From an uncultured bacterium (GTDB taxonomy: Bacteria > Bacillota > Clostridia > Oscillospirales > Acutalibacteraceae), in NCBI GenBank assembly GCA_905215055.1, contig CAJMOH010000019.1, forward strand, positions 1 through 47,848: DNA of 47,848 nt, written 5' to 3'. The notes under the pieces are model-generated. The model was not told where the DNA came from and searched no databases. It worked only from the letters and a program-made list of their open reading frames with translations. Shown piece after piece: positions 25,036-32,567 of this stretch; the stretch's first letter is position 1, and the number at the start of each line of letters is the position of its first letter. Made by a program: the position numbers and the translations under genes.

Positions 25036-26671
25036 CCTTCCCACCCGGGAGGAAACGCCGGAGGAAGAGCAGGCCCGGTCCCTCCCCGCCCAAGAGCGGG
25101 AAGCGGCTCCCGGGGACCCGCGGCCGGCGGAGGCTGCTTTGGAAAGCGCCCCTTCCCAGGAGGGCGGCTCTCAGGAGACCTGCGGCCCAGCGGACGAGGA
25201 CCAGGCGCCCCTGGAGGAAAACCTGGAGGAAAGCCAGGTCCCTGCCGGGGAAGCGGCGGCTCCGAACCAAGCGCCCGCCCAGGAGGAGTCCGCTGCCCAG
25301 CAGGCGCCTCCCCCGCAGCCCTGGGGGTATCCCCCTTACGGGCCTCAGGGACCCTGGATGGCCTATGGCCAGCCCCCTTATGGGGTGCCCCAGAACGGGT
25401 ATCCCGGCTGTCCCGGCCAGGGGTGGTATCCCTGCGGCCAGCCCCCCAAGCCTCCCCGGAAAAAGATGTCCCGAAGCCTGAAGGTGTTTTTGTGGATTGC
25501 CTCCGCCCTGACCGCCGGGGTGATTGTGGGCTTTGCCGTTTTTGTAATCAGCTGGGCCGTGGCGGGTCCTCAGCAGTCTCTGGTGGAGACTCTGCCGGAG
25601 GAGAGCCAGCAGGAGGAGTCCGCCCCCGAGGAGCAGCAGGAGGAGACCCCTGCCCTGGAGCTGCCCGATGTGGACGTGACCCCCAACGAGGAGGGCATTG
25701 TCATCCACTCCAAGCTGGAGGGCGACGCCCTGGACGCTCAGGAGGTTTACAACCGGGTGGTCCAGTCCACGGTGGCGATTACCGCCTCCCGCACGGGAGA
25801 GACCACGGACAGCGCCGGCACGGGGATTATCGCCACCTCGGACGGGTATATCATCACCAACGCCCATGTGGTGCTGAACACAAAAAGCGTGCTTGTCACC
25901 GTGACCACCTATGACGGACAGCAGTACGATGCGGTGGTGGTGGGCATGGACCGCACCACGGACCTGGCGGTTATCAAGACCAACGACTATGGCTTTACCC
26001 CGGCGGAGTTTGGGGACTCGGACCAGCTTTCCATTGGGGAGTGGGTGGTGGCCATTGGCAATCCCGGAGGAGAGCGGTTTGCCAGCTCTCTGACACGGGG
26101 GATTGTCTCCGGTCTGGACCGGGCTGTGGAGCGTTACAGCGAAGAGGGCATGACCTATATCCAAACCGACGCCGCCATCAATCCGGGCAACTCCGGCGGG
26201 CCGCTGGTGAACATGTACGGCCAGGTGGTGGGCATCAATTCCTCCAAAATCATCACCGACGGCTATGAGGGCATGGGCTTTGCCATCCCGGTGAGCAAGG
26301 CAAAGGACATCATCGACCAGCTGCTCTCCGGCGGCTATGTGGAGGGCCGGGTGCGGCTGGGCATTACCGGTTCGGACGTTACCGCCGCTCAGTCCGCGTT
26401 CTACGGCATCCCCCAGGGCTTTGTCATCGCCTCCATTGACGAGGACAGCTCCTTCGCGGGGACCCAGGCCCAGCCCAACGATATCATCATCGCCATTGAC
26501 GGGGAAACCGTGGAAGAGCTGCAGGACATTTCCAACCTGCTGCTGCGGTACAGCCCCGGAGATCAGGTGACAGTCACCCTGTACCGCCAGCCGGAAAACG
26601 GCATGATGGAAGGGGAAGAGTTCGACGTGACCATCACTCTGCTGGAGGACAAGGGGGAAACGCAGCGGTAA
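25013..26671 (+). CDS. htrA: HtrA/DegP-type S1C serine protease
   Basis: A 552-residue membrane-anchored protease/chaperone that degrades misfolded proteins outside the membrane. An unusually long N-terminal cytoplasmic part (1-153) is Glu/Ala/Pro-rich, then Gly/Tyr/Pro-rich (YPPYGPQ, YGQPPYG). One membrane helix (about 155-185) and an acidic linker (190-240) follow. The trypsin-like domain has the complete triad: H285 (TNAHVV), D317 (TTDLAV) and S394 (GNSGGP). A PDZ domain ends the protein (about 440-552). I chose the ATG at 25013 because AAGGAG lies 8 nt before it; it begins within the kinase gene, 23 nt before that gene's end, implying coupling. Regulation by the upstream two-component system is likely. 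Confidence 0.92.
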   Translation: MTDDQMNNLPTREETPEEEQARSLPAQEREAAPGDPRPAEAALESAPSQEGGSQETCGPADEDQAPLEENLEESQVPAGEAAAPNQAPAQEESAAQQAPPPQPWGYPPYGPQGPWMAYGQPPYGVPQNGYPGCPGQGWYPCGQPPKPPRKKMSRSLKVFLWIASALTAGVIVGFAVFVISWAVAGPQQSLVETLPEESQQEESAPEEQQEETPALELPDVDVTPNEEGIVIHSKLEGDALDAQEVYNRVVQSTVAITASRTGETTDSAGTGIIATSDGYIITNAHVVLNTKSVLVTVTTYDGQQYDAVVVGMDRTTDLAVIKTNDYGFTPAEFGDSDQLSIGEWVVAIGNPGGERFASSLTRGIVSGLDRAVERYSEEGMTYIQTDAAINPGNSGGPLVNMYGQVVGINSSKIITDGYEGMGFAIPVSKAKDIIDQLLSGGYVEGRVRLGITGSDVTAAQSAFYGIPQGFVIASIDEDSSFAGTQAQPNDIIIAIDGETVEELQDISNLLLRYSPGDQVTVTLYRQPENGMMEGEEFDVTITLLEDKGETQR

Positions 26672-27159
26672 TGGCAAGGGACAAGCTGGAAAAGACAAAC
26701 GCCCTGCGGCTTTTGGACCGGATGAAGATCCCCTATGAGGCCCGGTCCTATCCCTGCCAGGAGTTCACCGACGGGGAGGACGTGGCCCGCCAGCTGGGGC
26801 TGGACCCCTCTCAGGTGTGCAAGACCCTGGTGACCGTGGGGAAAAGCGGCGGACACTATGTGTTCGTGCTGCCGGTGGACCGGGAGCTGGACCGGAAAAA
26901 GGCCGCGGCGGTGGTGGGGGAGAAATCCCTGGAAATGCTCCACGTCAAGGACCTGCTGGCTGTTACGGGCTATGTTCGGGGCGGCTGTACGGCCCTGGGC
27001 ATGAAGAAGCAGTTTCCCACCGTGGTGGACCAGAGCGTGGGAGGTCTGTCCGCCGTTTATGTCAGCGGCGGCAGGCGGGGCTTGCAGCTGAAGCTGGCCC
27101 CCGGCGACCTGGTCAGGGCCGCCAACGCCATGTGGGGCGACGTGATCGTAAAAGACTGA
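26671..27159 (+). CDS. ybaK: Cys-tRNA(Pro)/prolyl-tRNA-type deacylase, YbaK/EbsC family
   Basis: A 162-residue cytoplasmic editing-domain protein that hydrolyses mischarged Cys-tRNA(Pro) in the characterised family. Motifs are KTLVTVGKSGGHYVFVLP (about 51-68) with the conserved lysine, and YVRGGCTALGMKKQFPT with its conserved Gly-Gly-Cys segment. It starts one nt into the htrA stop (TAATG) and ends the operon before a strong terminator. It seems a housekeeping passenger rather than part of the stress response. Confidence 0.92.
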   Translation: MARDKLEKTNALRLLDRMKIPYEARSYPCQEFTDGEDVARQLGLDPSQVCKTLVTVGKSGGHYVFVLPVDRELDRKKAAAVVGEKSLEMLHVKDLLAVTGYVRGGCTALGMKKQFPTVVDQSVGGLSAVYVSGGRRGLQLKLAPGDLVRAANAMWGDVIVKD

Positions 27160-27196
27160 AAAAAGGGACTGCCGCGGCTTGGCGGCAGTCCCTTTT
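27160..27196 (+). terminator. terminator of the two-component/HtrA operon
   Basis: GGGACTGCCGC pairs with GCGGCAGTCCC around a short loop, with an A run before and TTTT after. It shares its GGGACTGCC core with the neighbouring terminator. Confidence 0.9.
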
Positions 27197-27215
27197 CACT
27201 TGGGAGATGAAACTT

Positions 27216-27252
27216 AAAAAAGGACTGCCACGCATCGCGGCAGTCCTCTTTT
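27216..27252 (-). terminator. terminator of the alpha-xylosidase gene
   Basis: On the minus strand, GGACTGCC pairs with GGCAGTCC around nine nt and is followed by six T residues. It lies 19 nt from the oppositely used terminator and has the same core. Confidence 0.88.
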
Positions 27253-27263
27253 AGAGTTGTGGT

Positions 27264-29579
27264 TTACAGGGCAAAGGTGACGTCGTCCAGGCCGGCGTTC
27301 ACATGGAGCAGAAGGCCCAGCTGGGTCTCCTCGGCGTCGGCGCCGGAGAGGTCCTTCACGTCCTTCACGTTGCGCAGCAGCACCTTCAGGTTTTCCGCCC
27401 GTCCCTCAAAGGACAGGGTGACCTTGCCGTCCTCGTTCTTGGCGCAGGCCTTCAGCATGTCATTGCCGTACATGTCCTTGATGTCGGCGCAGGCCTGGTC
27501 CTTCAGGGCGAACACATGGAGGGTCAGGTCCTTGCCAAAGTCGTACTCCACCTTCTGGTCGTCGGCGCCCACGGCAATGATGGAGTTTTCCCGAACCATC
27601 AGGGGCAGGCTCATAAAGTCGTGGACCTCGTGCTGCCACTTGCCGCCTTCCACCACCCGGTTGTCCAGGAAGCTGGTCCAGGTGCCTTCAGGCAGATAGT
27701 AGTCCACATCGCCCTCCTTGGTGAACACGGGGGCCACCAGCAGGCGCTCGCCCAGCATGTACTGCCGGTCCAGGTCGGCGCAGGGGATGTCGTTGGGGAA
27801 CTCCAGCACCATGGCCCGCATGGTGGGCACGCCGGTGTTGTGGGTCTCCACGGCGGCGGAGAACAGGTAGGGCATCAGAGTGCATTTCAGGTTGGTGAAC
27901 TTGCGCACCACGTCCACGGCCTCCTCGCCAAAGAGCCAGGGCACCCGGTAGGAGTTGGAGCCGTGGAGGCGGCTGTGGGTGGACAGCAGGCCAAAGGCAG
28001 CCCAGCGCTTGTACACGTCGTCGGGAGCGGTGCCCTCAAAGCCGGAGATGTCGTGGCTCCAGAAGCCGAAGCCGGACATGCACAGGGACAGGCCGCCCCG
28101 GAGGGACTCGCTCATGGACAGGTAGTTGGAGGAGCAGTCGCCGCCCCAATGCACGGGGAATTTCTGGCCGCCCACGGTGGCGCTGCGGGCAAACAGGCAG
28201 GCCTGGTTCTTGCCCTTGTACTCCTCCAGCAGCTCAAACACGCACTTGTTGTACAGATAGGTGTAGTAGTTGTGCATCAGCTCGGGATCGGACCCGTCGT
28301 AGTATACCACGTCGGTGGGGATGCGCTCGCCAAAGTCGGTCTTGAAGCAGTCCACGCCCTGGTCCAAAAGGTTCCGCAGCTTGCCCTGATACCACTTCCA
28401 GGCGTCGGGGTTGGTAAAGTCCACCAGGCCCATGCCGGCCTGCCACAGATCCCACTGCCACACGTCGCCGTTGGGCCGCTTTAAGAGGTAGCCCTTCTCG
28501 GCGGCCTCCTGGAACAAGGGGGACTTTTGGCCGATGTAGGAGTTGATCCACACGCAGATCTTCAGGCCGCACTCGTTCTTCATCCGGGCGAGCATGGCGG
28601 GGACGTCGTCGAACATGGCCTCGTCCCAGGTGAAGTTGCACCACTCGTTCTCCTTCATCCAGTAGCAGTCAAAATGGAACACATGCAGGGGGATCTTCCG
28701 CTGAGCCATGCCGTCCACAAAGCTGCGAACCGTCTTTTCGTCGTAAGAGGTGGTGAAGCTGGTGGTCAGCCACAGGCCGAAGCTCCAGGCGGGAGGCAGG
28801 GCCGGCCGGCCGGTAAGGGCGGTGTAGTTGGAGAGGACGGTCTTGCCGTCGCCGCCGCCCACCACCATAAAGTCGATCTTCTCGCCAGGCACGGAGAACT
28901 GCACCCGGGTGACGGCCTCGGAGCAGATCTCATAGGAAACCTTGCCGCTGGTGTTTACCAGCACGCCGTAGCCCTTGTTGGTCATGTAGAAGGGGATGTT
29001 CTTGTAGGAGATCTCGGTGCAAGTGCCGCCGTCCTCGTTCCAGATGTCCACCACCTGGCCGTTTTTCACAAAGGGGGTGAACCGCTCGCCCAGGCCGTAG
29101 ACCTTCTCGCCAATGTCCAGGTCCATCTGCACCCGCATAAAGGGGCCGTCGGGGGTTTTCAGGGTGCTGATCATGGCGTGGCCGAACCGGTCGCCGATGT
29201 TGGTCAGCTTTTTGCCCTCGTAGTAATAAGTGAAGGAGGCGGGGCTCTTGGTGATCTTCAGCTCGGTCTTGCCGCTCTGAACAGAAAGCCCGCCCTCAAA
29301 CTCGGTGATGGTCAGGGGGCAGCTTTCGGCCTCCAGCTCAAACTGAGGCTCCTTCTTGGCGCTGCCCATAAAGTGGTAGGCCTGGGTGCGGATGATGTCC
29401 TTTTTGGGGGAGGAGATGTACATCTCCAGCACGGGGCCGCCCATGGCCCGGAAGTCCTGGGGGAAGGGAACCACATACAGATAGACCCGGTCCTCCTGGA
29501 TTTTCACCTCGCGAATCTGCACGGCGTCGGCGTTTTCCACGCCGGGCAGGTTCATCCAATAGCCTTTTGTAAATTTCAT
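27264..29579 (-). CDS. yicI: glycoside hydrolase family 31 alpha-xylosidase (YicI-like)
   Basis: A 771-residue cytoplasmic GH31 enzyme without a signal peptide. It matches YicI along its length: an N-terminal MKFTKGYWMN start, GETVYGLGERFT-type and EISYKNIPFYMTNKGYGVLV segments, then the barrel with FHFDCYWM and KICVWINSYIGQKSP. The nucleophile is D415 in CFKTDFGERIPTD and the acid/base is D481 in HWGGDC, offset by one from E. coli YicI. It should release alpha-xylose from xyloglucan-type oligosaccharides (isoprimeverose). The start ATG is preceded by GGAAAGGATGG. It is divergent from an AraC regulator that probably controls it. Specificity for xylose rather than glucose is inferred from similarity. 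Confidence 0.92.
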   Translation of the reverse strand: MKFTKGYWMNLPGVENADAVQIREVKIQEDRVYLYVVPFPQDFRAMGGPVLEMYISSPKKDIIRTQAYHFMGSAKKEPQFELEAESCPLTITEFEGGLSVQSGKTELKITKSPASFTYYYEGKKLTNIGDRFGHAMISTLKTPDGPFMRVQMDLDIGEKVYGLGERFTPFVKNGQVVDIWNEDGGTCTEISYKNIPFYMTNKGYGVLVNTSGKVSYEICSEAVTRVQFSVPGEKIDFMVVGGGDGKTVLSNYTALTGRPALPPAWSFGLWLTTSFTTSYDEKTVRSFVDGMAQRKIPLHVFHFDCYWMKENEWCNFTWDEAMFDDVPAMLARMKNECGLKICVWINSYIGQKSPLFQEAAEKGYLLKRPNGDVWQWDLWQAGMGLVDFTNPDAWKWYQGKLRNLLDQGVDCFKTDFGERIPTDVVYYDGSDPELMHNYYTYLYNKCVFELLEEYKGKNQACLFARSATVGGQKFPVHWGGDCSSNYLSMSESLRGGLSLCMSGFGFWSHDISGFEGTAPDDVYKRWAAFGLLSTHSRLHGSNSYRVPWLFGEEAVDVVRKFTNLKCTLMPYLFSAAVETHNTGVPTMRAMVLEFPNDIPCADLDRQYMLGERLLVAPVFTKEGDVDYYLPEGTWTSFLDNRVVEGGKWQHEVHDFMSLPLMVRENSIIAVGADDQKVEYDFGKDLTLHVFALKDQACADIKDMYGNDMLKACAKNEDGKVTLSFEGRAENLKVLLRNVKDVKDLSGADAEETQLGLLLHVNAGLDDVTFAL

Positions 29580-29663
29580 AATACCATCCTTTCCGCTGCT
29601 GCGTCTGGGGATTTTTGAGAAATCGCGGACGTCCCAGTTGAAAAACGTCCGGCGATGATATAT

Positions 29664-29669
29664 AGTATA
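29664..29669 (-). promoter_or_regulatory. -10 element of the alpha-xylosidase promoter
   Basis: TATACT on the minus strand, 85 nt before the start codon, has no recognisable -35 at the right distance. This suits a promoter that needs an activator such as the divergent AraC protein. Confidence 0.45.
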
Positions 29670-29705
29670 CTTAAATTCTAAGCGGTTCCCACCGGAAAAA
29701 GCTTG

Positions 29706-29735
29706 TTGGAATCAGACAAAGAATTCCACTATTTT
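29706..29735 (+). promoter_or_regulatory. possible promoter and operator of the AraC gene
   Basis: TTGGAA (29706-29711) and TATTTT (29730-29735) are 18 nt apart. TGGAAT (29707-29712) and ATTCCA (29723-29728) form a perfect inverted repeat within the spacer and could be a regulator site in the divergent region. Confidence 0.45.
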
Positions 29736-29763
29736 GACATGTTGCGGAGGAGGGGAGGACGCC

Positions 29764-30657
29764 TTGACCGACAAGAAGCTGAAGGAGGAGCGGCATCACG
29801 GGGACATCAGCCTGCCGGTGAGCTGTTACCGCATTCAGCCCCCCACCTCCACGCTGCTGGGAGAGCTGGAATGCCACTGGCACAACGAGATGGAGCTGTT
29901 CAAGGTGGAGCGGGGCCGGGTGCGGGTGCGCTGCGGCAGCGACTATCTGCTGGCTCAGGCCGGGGAATTGGTGTTCTTCAACAGCGGAGAGCTGCACGCC
30001 GCTCAGCCCCTGGGCGGCGAGGAGATGGACTACGCCGCGGTGGTGTTCAGCCCGGAGATTCTCTGCGGGGACGAAAACGACATTGCCCGCCGGAAATATG
30101 TGGCGCCGGTAGTGGAGGGAAAGCTCCACCTGCCCCGGCTGACCAGCGCCTCCACCCCGGAGGGCCGGCAGGTCTTGGAGCTGTTCAACCGGGTGATGGA
30201 CCTGCTGTTTCAGCGGCCGGCGGCTTACGAGCTGCTGGTGCGGGCCGGGCTTTTGGAGCTGTTCGCCAGCCTGGCCAGCCGGGGGGAGCAGAGCGTCCCG
30301 CCCAGGGAACGGGCGCCGGGAGAGGGCATCAAGGCCGCCCTGGAGTATATTCAGGAGCATTACCGCCAGAGGATCACGGTGGACCAGCTGGCGGAGATGA
30401 GCCACCTGAGCACCGGACACTTCTGCCGCCTTTTTAAAAAGTATACCTTTAGAACGCCGGTGCAGTATATCAACGGGATGCGCCTTTCCGCCGCCGCGGA
30501 CCTGCTGCTGGAAAGCGACCGGAAGGTGCTGGATATCGCCTTTGACACGGGCTTTAACAGCCTGAGCTATTTTATCGGCGTGTTTAAACAGAGCATGGGC
30601 TGCACGCCCACGGAATTCCGCCGGCGGCAGGGCCGGCCCAATGGAGGAAACACATGA
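29764..30657 (+). CDS. AraC family transcriptional regulator
   Basis: A 297-residue regulator with an N-terminal cupin sugar-sensing domain (HWHNEMELFKVERGR, then FFNSGELHA). A C-terminal double helix-turn-helix occupies about 195-290 (TVDQLAEMSHLSTGHFCRLFKKYT, CTPTEFRRRQ). I chose the TTG at 29764 because GGAGGAGGGGAGG lies just before it; the in-frame ATG ten codons upstream has no binding site and is close to the promoter. It is divergent from the alpha-xylosidase gene and so is its likely activator. It overlaps the next gene by ATGA. Confidence 0.88.
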   Translation: MTDKKLKEERHHGDISLPVSCYRIQPPTSTLLGELECHWHNEMELFKVERGRVRVRCGSDYLLAQAGELVFFNSGELHAAQPLGGEEMDYAAVVFSPEILCGDENDIARRKYVAPVVEGKLHLPRLTSASTPEGRQVLELFNRVMDLLFQRPAAYELLVRAGLLELFASLASRGEQSVPPRERAPGEGIKAALEYIQEHYRQRITVDQLAEMSHLSTGHFCRLFKKYTFRTPVQYINGMRLSAAADLLLESDRKVLDIAFDTGFNSLSYFIGVFKQSMGCTPTEFRRRQGRPNGGNT

Positions 30658-31586
30658 TGATGACCGTGCTGATTGTTCTGCTGGCGGCTGCCGCCGCGGT
30701 GCTTTTGCTGTGGCTGTGGGCCATTGGCCCCCAGCTTCCCCGGGCGGATTTTTCCGCCTTTCACGCCTATGACTACGCCCACCGGGGCCTGCACGACAGG
30801 GAAAAGGGCGTGCCGGAAAACTCCCTGATGGCCTTTGACCTGGCGGTGAGGGGCGGCTTTGGCATGGAGCTGGACCTGCAGCTGACCTGCGACGGCCAGG
30901 TGGTGGTCCACCACGACCTGTCTATTGCCCGCACCTGCGGGGTGGACAGGAACATTGACCAGATGACCTATGAGGAGCTTTCCGGCTATCGCCTCTTTGG
31001 CACCCAGGAGCGGGTGCCTCTGTTTCGGGACGTGCTGAAGCTGGTGGACGGCCGCACCCCTCTGATTGTGGAGATCAAAAGCTACTCCCGCCAGGAGGAG
31101 CTGTGCCAAAAGGCCATGGAGCTGCTGGAGGGGTATGGGGGCCTGTACTGCGTGGAATCCTTCGATCCCCGGATTGTCCGCTGGTTCAGGAAGAACCACC
31201 CGAAGATTGTCCGGGGGCAGCTGATGTGCTACAAGCCCGAGGAGGACATGCCGGGATGGATGGCCTTTATCGGGCGGAACCTGCTGACCAACTTCCTCAC
31301 CCGCCCCCACTTTGAGGCCTATGATTTTCAGACCCGGCAGAACCTGTCCCTGCGGGCCGCCCGGCGGGTGTGGGGGATTCAGGAGGTCAGCTGGACCCTG
31401 CGGCGGTTTGAGGACTACAAAACCGCCAAGGAGGAGGGCTGTCTGTGCATTTTTGAGAAATTTCTGCCCCTGCAGCCCGCCGCCCGGAAGAGGCTTACCT
31501 TTGCCGAGCTGCTGGCTCAGGCCGGCCACCCGGCGGTGTGCCTGCACTCCGAGCGGTATACGCCCAAAAACGGGGAAAGCCGTTGA
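30654..31586 (+). CDS. glycerophosphodiester phosphodiesterase family protein
   Basis: A 310-residue enzyme with one N-terminal membrane helix (about 4-24) and a GDPD barrel, probably facing outward. Catalytic and metal residues are H43-R44-G45, E55-N56-S57, E72 and D74, and H86-H87-D88, as in GDPD proteins that split glycerophosphodiesters into glycerol-3-phosphate and an alcohol. It starts inside the stop codon of the AraC gene (ATGATG), so it is translationally coupled. This co-transcription with a sugar regulator is unexplained. A strong terminator follows, separating it from the ribosomal cluster. Confidence 0.9.
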   Translation: MMMTVLIVLLAAAAAVLLLWLWAIGPQLPRADFSAFHAYDYAHRGLHDREKGVPENSLMAFDLAVRGGFGMELDLQLTCDGQVVVHHDLSIARTCGVDRNIDQMTYEELSGYRLFGTQERVPLFRDVLKLVDGRTPLIVEIKSYSRQEELCQKAMELLEGYGGLYCVESFDPRIVRWFRKNHPKIVRGQLMCYKPEEDMPGWMAFIGRNLLTNFLTRPHFEAYDFQTRQNLSLRAARRVWGIQEVSWTLRRFEDYKTAKEEGCLCIFEKFLPLQPAARKRLTFAELLAQAGHPAVCLHSERYTPKNGESR

Positions 31587-31593
31587 CAGCGCC

Positions 31594-31638
31594 GCCGGCT
31601 TCAAAGGGGCCTTGGTCCCCCAAAAAGCCGGCTTTTTT
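31594..31638 (+). terminator. terminator after the phosphodiesterase gene
   Basis: GCCGGCTT pairs with AAGCCGGC around an inner GGGG/CCCC hairpin, followed by six T residues. Confidence 0.9.
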
Positions 31639-31729
31639 GTGCGCTTTTTCCAGGGAGGAGAAACCGCTCCGCCCTGTTTTTGACGGCCTGTGAGAAATGA
31701 AAAAAATCCGGAAATTTTTTGAAAAATCC

Positions 31730-31758
31730 TTGCAAAACCTGGGGTTGTGTGGTATTAT
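31730..31758 (+). promoter_or_regulatory. main promoter of the ribosomal protein superoperon
   Basis: TTGCAA (31730-31735) and TATTAT (31753-31758) are 17 nt apart; TATAAT overlaps at 31756-31761. The upstream region is A/T-rich (31700-31729), as in strong UP-element promoters. Confidence 0.7.
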
Positions 31759-31767
31759 AATCAAGCG

Positions 31768-32078
31768 TGACTGCACAGGTGTTCCAGACAAGGGGACGCC
31801 AGATATGCGATGAAGCGGGAGGTTGCGGCCCAGCGAGGCCGGTTTTTCCGTGGAGTATGTCCGATTTGAAACCGGGCGAAGGAATTTGAAGGGATGGAAC
31901 CGCCGGGCGTTCCCGGAAGGCCGATTTTGCGCCCTTCAGAGGATGATATGGGTTTAGTCCTTGCCCCGGAATCCGTGAAATGCGGATTTCCGGTTTTTCT
32001 ATGTCCAGGGTGGAAACACCCGGAACGGTGTTGAAAAAACCCAGCCCGCCTGAAAGAAATTTAAGGAGGCGATTTTGA
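31768..32078 (+). ncRNA. structured 5' leader of rpsJ, probable r-protein autoregulatory leader
   Basis: About 310 nt separate the promoter from the rpsJ start and contain no gene. Foldable parts include GGTGTTCC/GGGGACGCC near 31780-31802, CGGCC/GGCCG with a T run near 31826-31850, the terminator-like hairpin at 31966-31998, and AACACC/GGTGTT at 32015-32032. S10 operon leaders in other bacteria bind L4 or another r-protein to control transcription. A similar role here is inferred from position and structure only. Confidence 0.6.
31966..31998 (+). terminator. attenuator hairpin in the rpsJ leader
   Basis: CCGGAATCCG pairs with CGGATTTCCGG (one bulge) around TGAAATG, followed directly by five T residues, 80 nt before the GTG of rpsJ. 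An intrinsic terminator inside the leader implies regulated readthrough. Confidence 0.65.
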
Positions 32079-32390
32079 GTGGCAGTCAAGGAAAAGATCA
32101 GAATCAGAATTAAGGGGTACGACCATCAGCTGGTGGACCAGTCTTCCGAGAAGATTGTGGCCACCGCCAAGCGCACCGGCGCCCGGGTTTCCGGCCCTGT
32201 GCCGCTGCCCACCGAGAAGCAGATCATCACCATTCTGCGGGCCGTTCACAAGTATAAGGACAGCCGGGAGCAGTTTGAGATGCGCACCCACAAGAGACTG
32301 ATCGACATTCTGCGGCCCAGCAACAAGACCGTTGAGGCTTTGATGGGCCTGGAGCTCCCCGCCGGCGTAGAGATCGAGATTAAGCTTTAA
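32079..32390 (+). CDS. rpsJ: 30S ribosomal protein S10
   Basis: A 103-residue protein of the 30S head that also pairs with NusB in antitermination. KIRIRIKGYDHQLVDQS and the typical VSGPVPLPTEKQ and MRTHKRLIDI segments identify it. It starts with GTG, 9 nt after AAGGAGG. It is the first gene of the superoperon. The str genes that often precede it are absent; a lipid phosphodiesterase gene lies upstream instead. Confidence 0.98.
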   Translation: MAVKEKIRIRIKGYDHQLVDQSSEKIVATAKRTGARVSGPVPLPTEKQIITILRAVHKYKDSREQFEMRTHKRLIDILRPSNKTVEALMGLELPAGVEIEIKL

Positions 32391-32567
32391 AGGCCGCGGT
32401 CTCAAGGCTTACTCTCAACGAGAGAGATTGCCCGAAAACCTCTCAAGCTGAATGTTGAGGTTTGCTGCGAGACAGCTTCGGCTTAAAGCTTAAACTTAAA
32501 CTACTCCGGAGCAGGAGGGTCATGTTGGAGAAATCCAACCAATAACTCTATCAGGAGGAAAAGAAAG
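32391..32567 (+). other. 177-nt gap between rpsJ and rplC
   Basis: No convincing gene is present. It holds a CTCTC/GAGAG hairpin (32412-32424), an imperfect AACCTC/GAGGTT hairpin near 32438-32462 and the small TTGGA-GAAA-TCCAA hairpin (32524-32537). None has a T run. A possible regulatory or RNA-processing site, unproven. Confidence 0.4.

Noticed and set aside
24926..26698. 590-codon open frame opposite htrA
   Set aside because: Antisense of a gene with a complete catalytic triad; Gly/Leu/His-rich translation without domains.
32523..32546. Seven-codon mini-frame before rplC, behind AGGAGGG
   Set aside because: Spacing of three nt is too short for efficient initiation, and no attenuator hairpin follows it.
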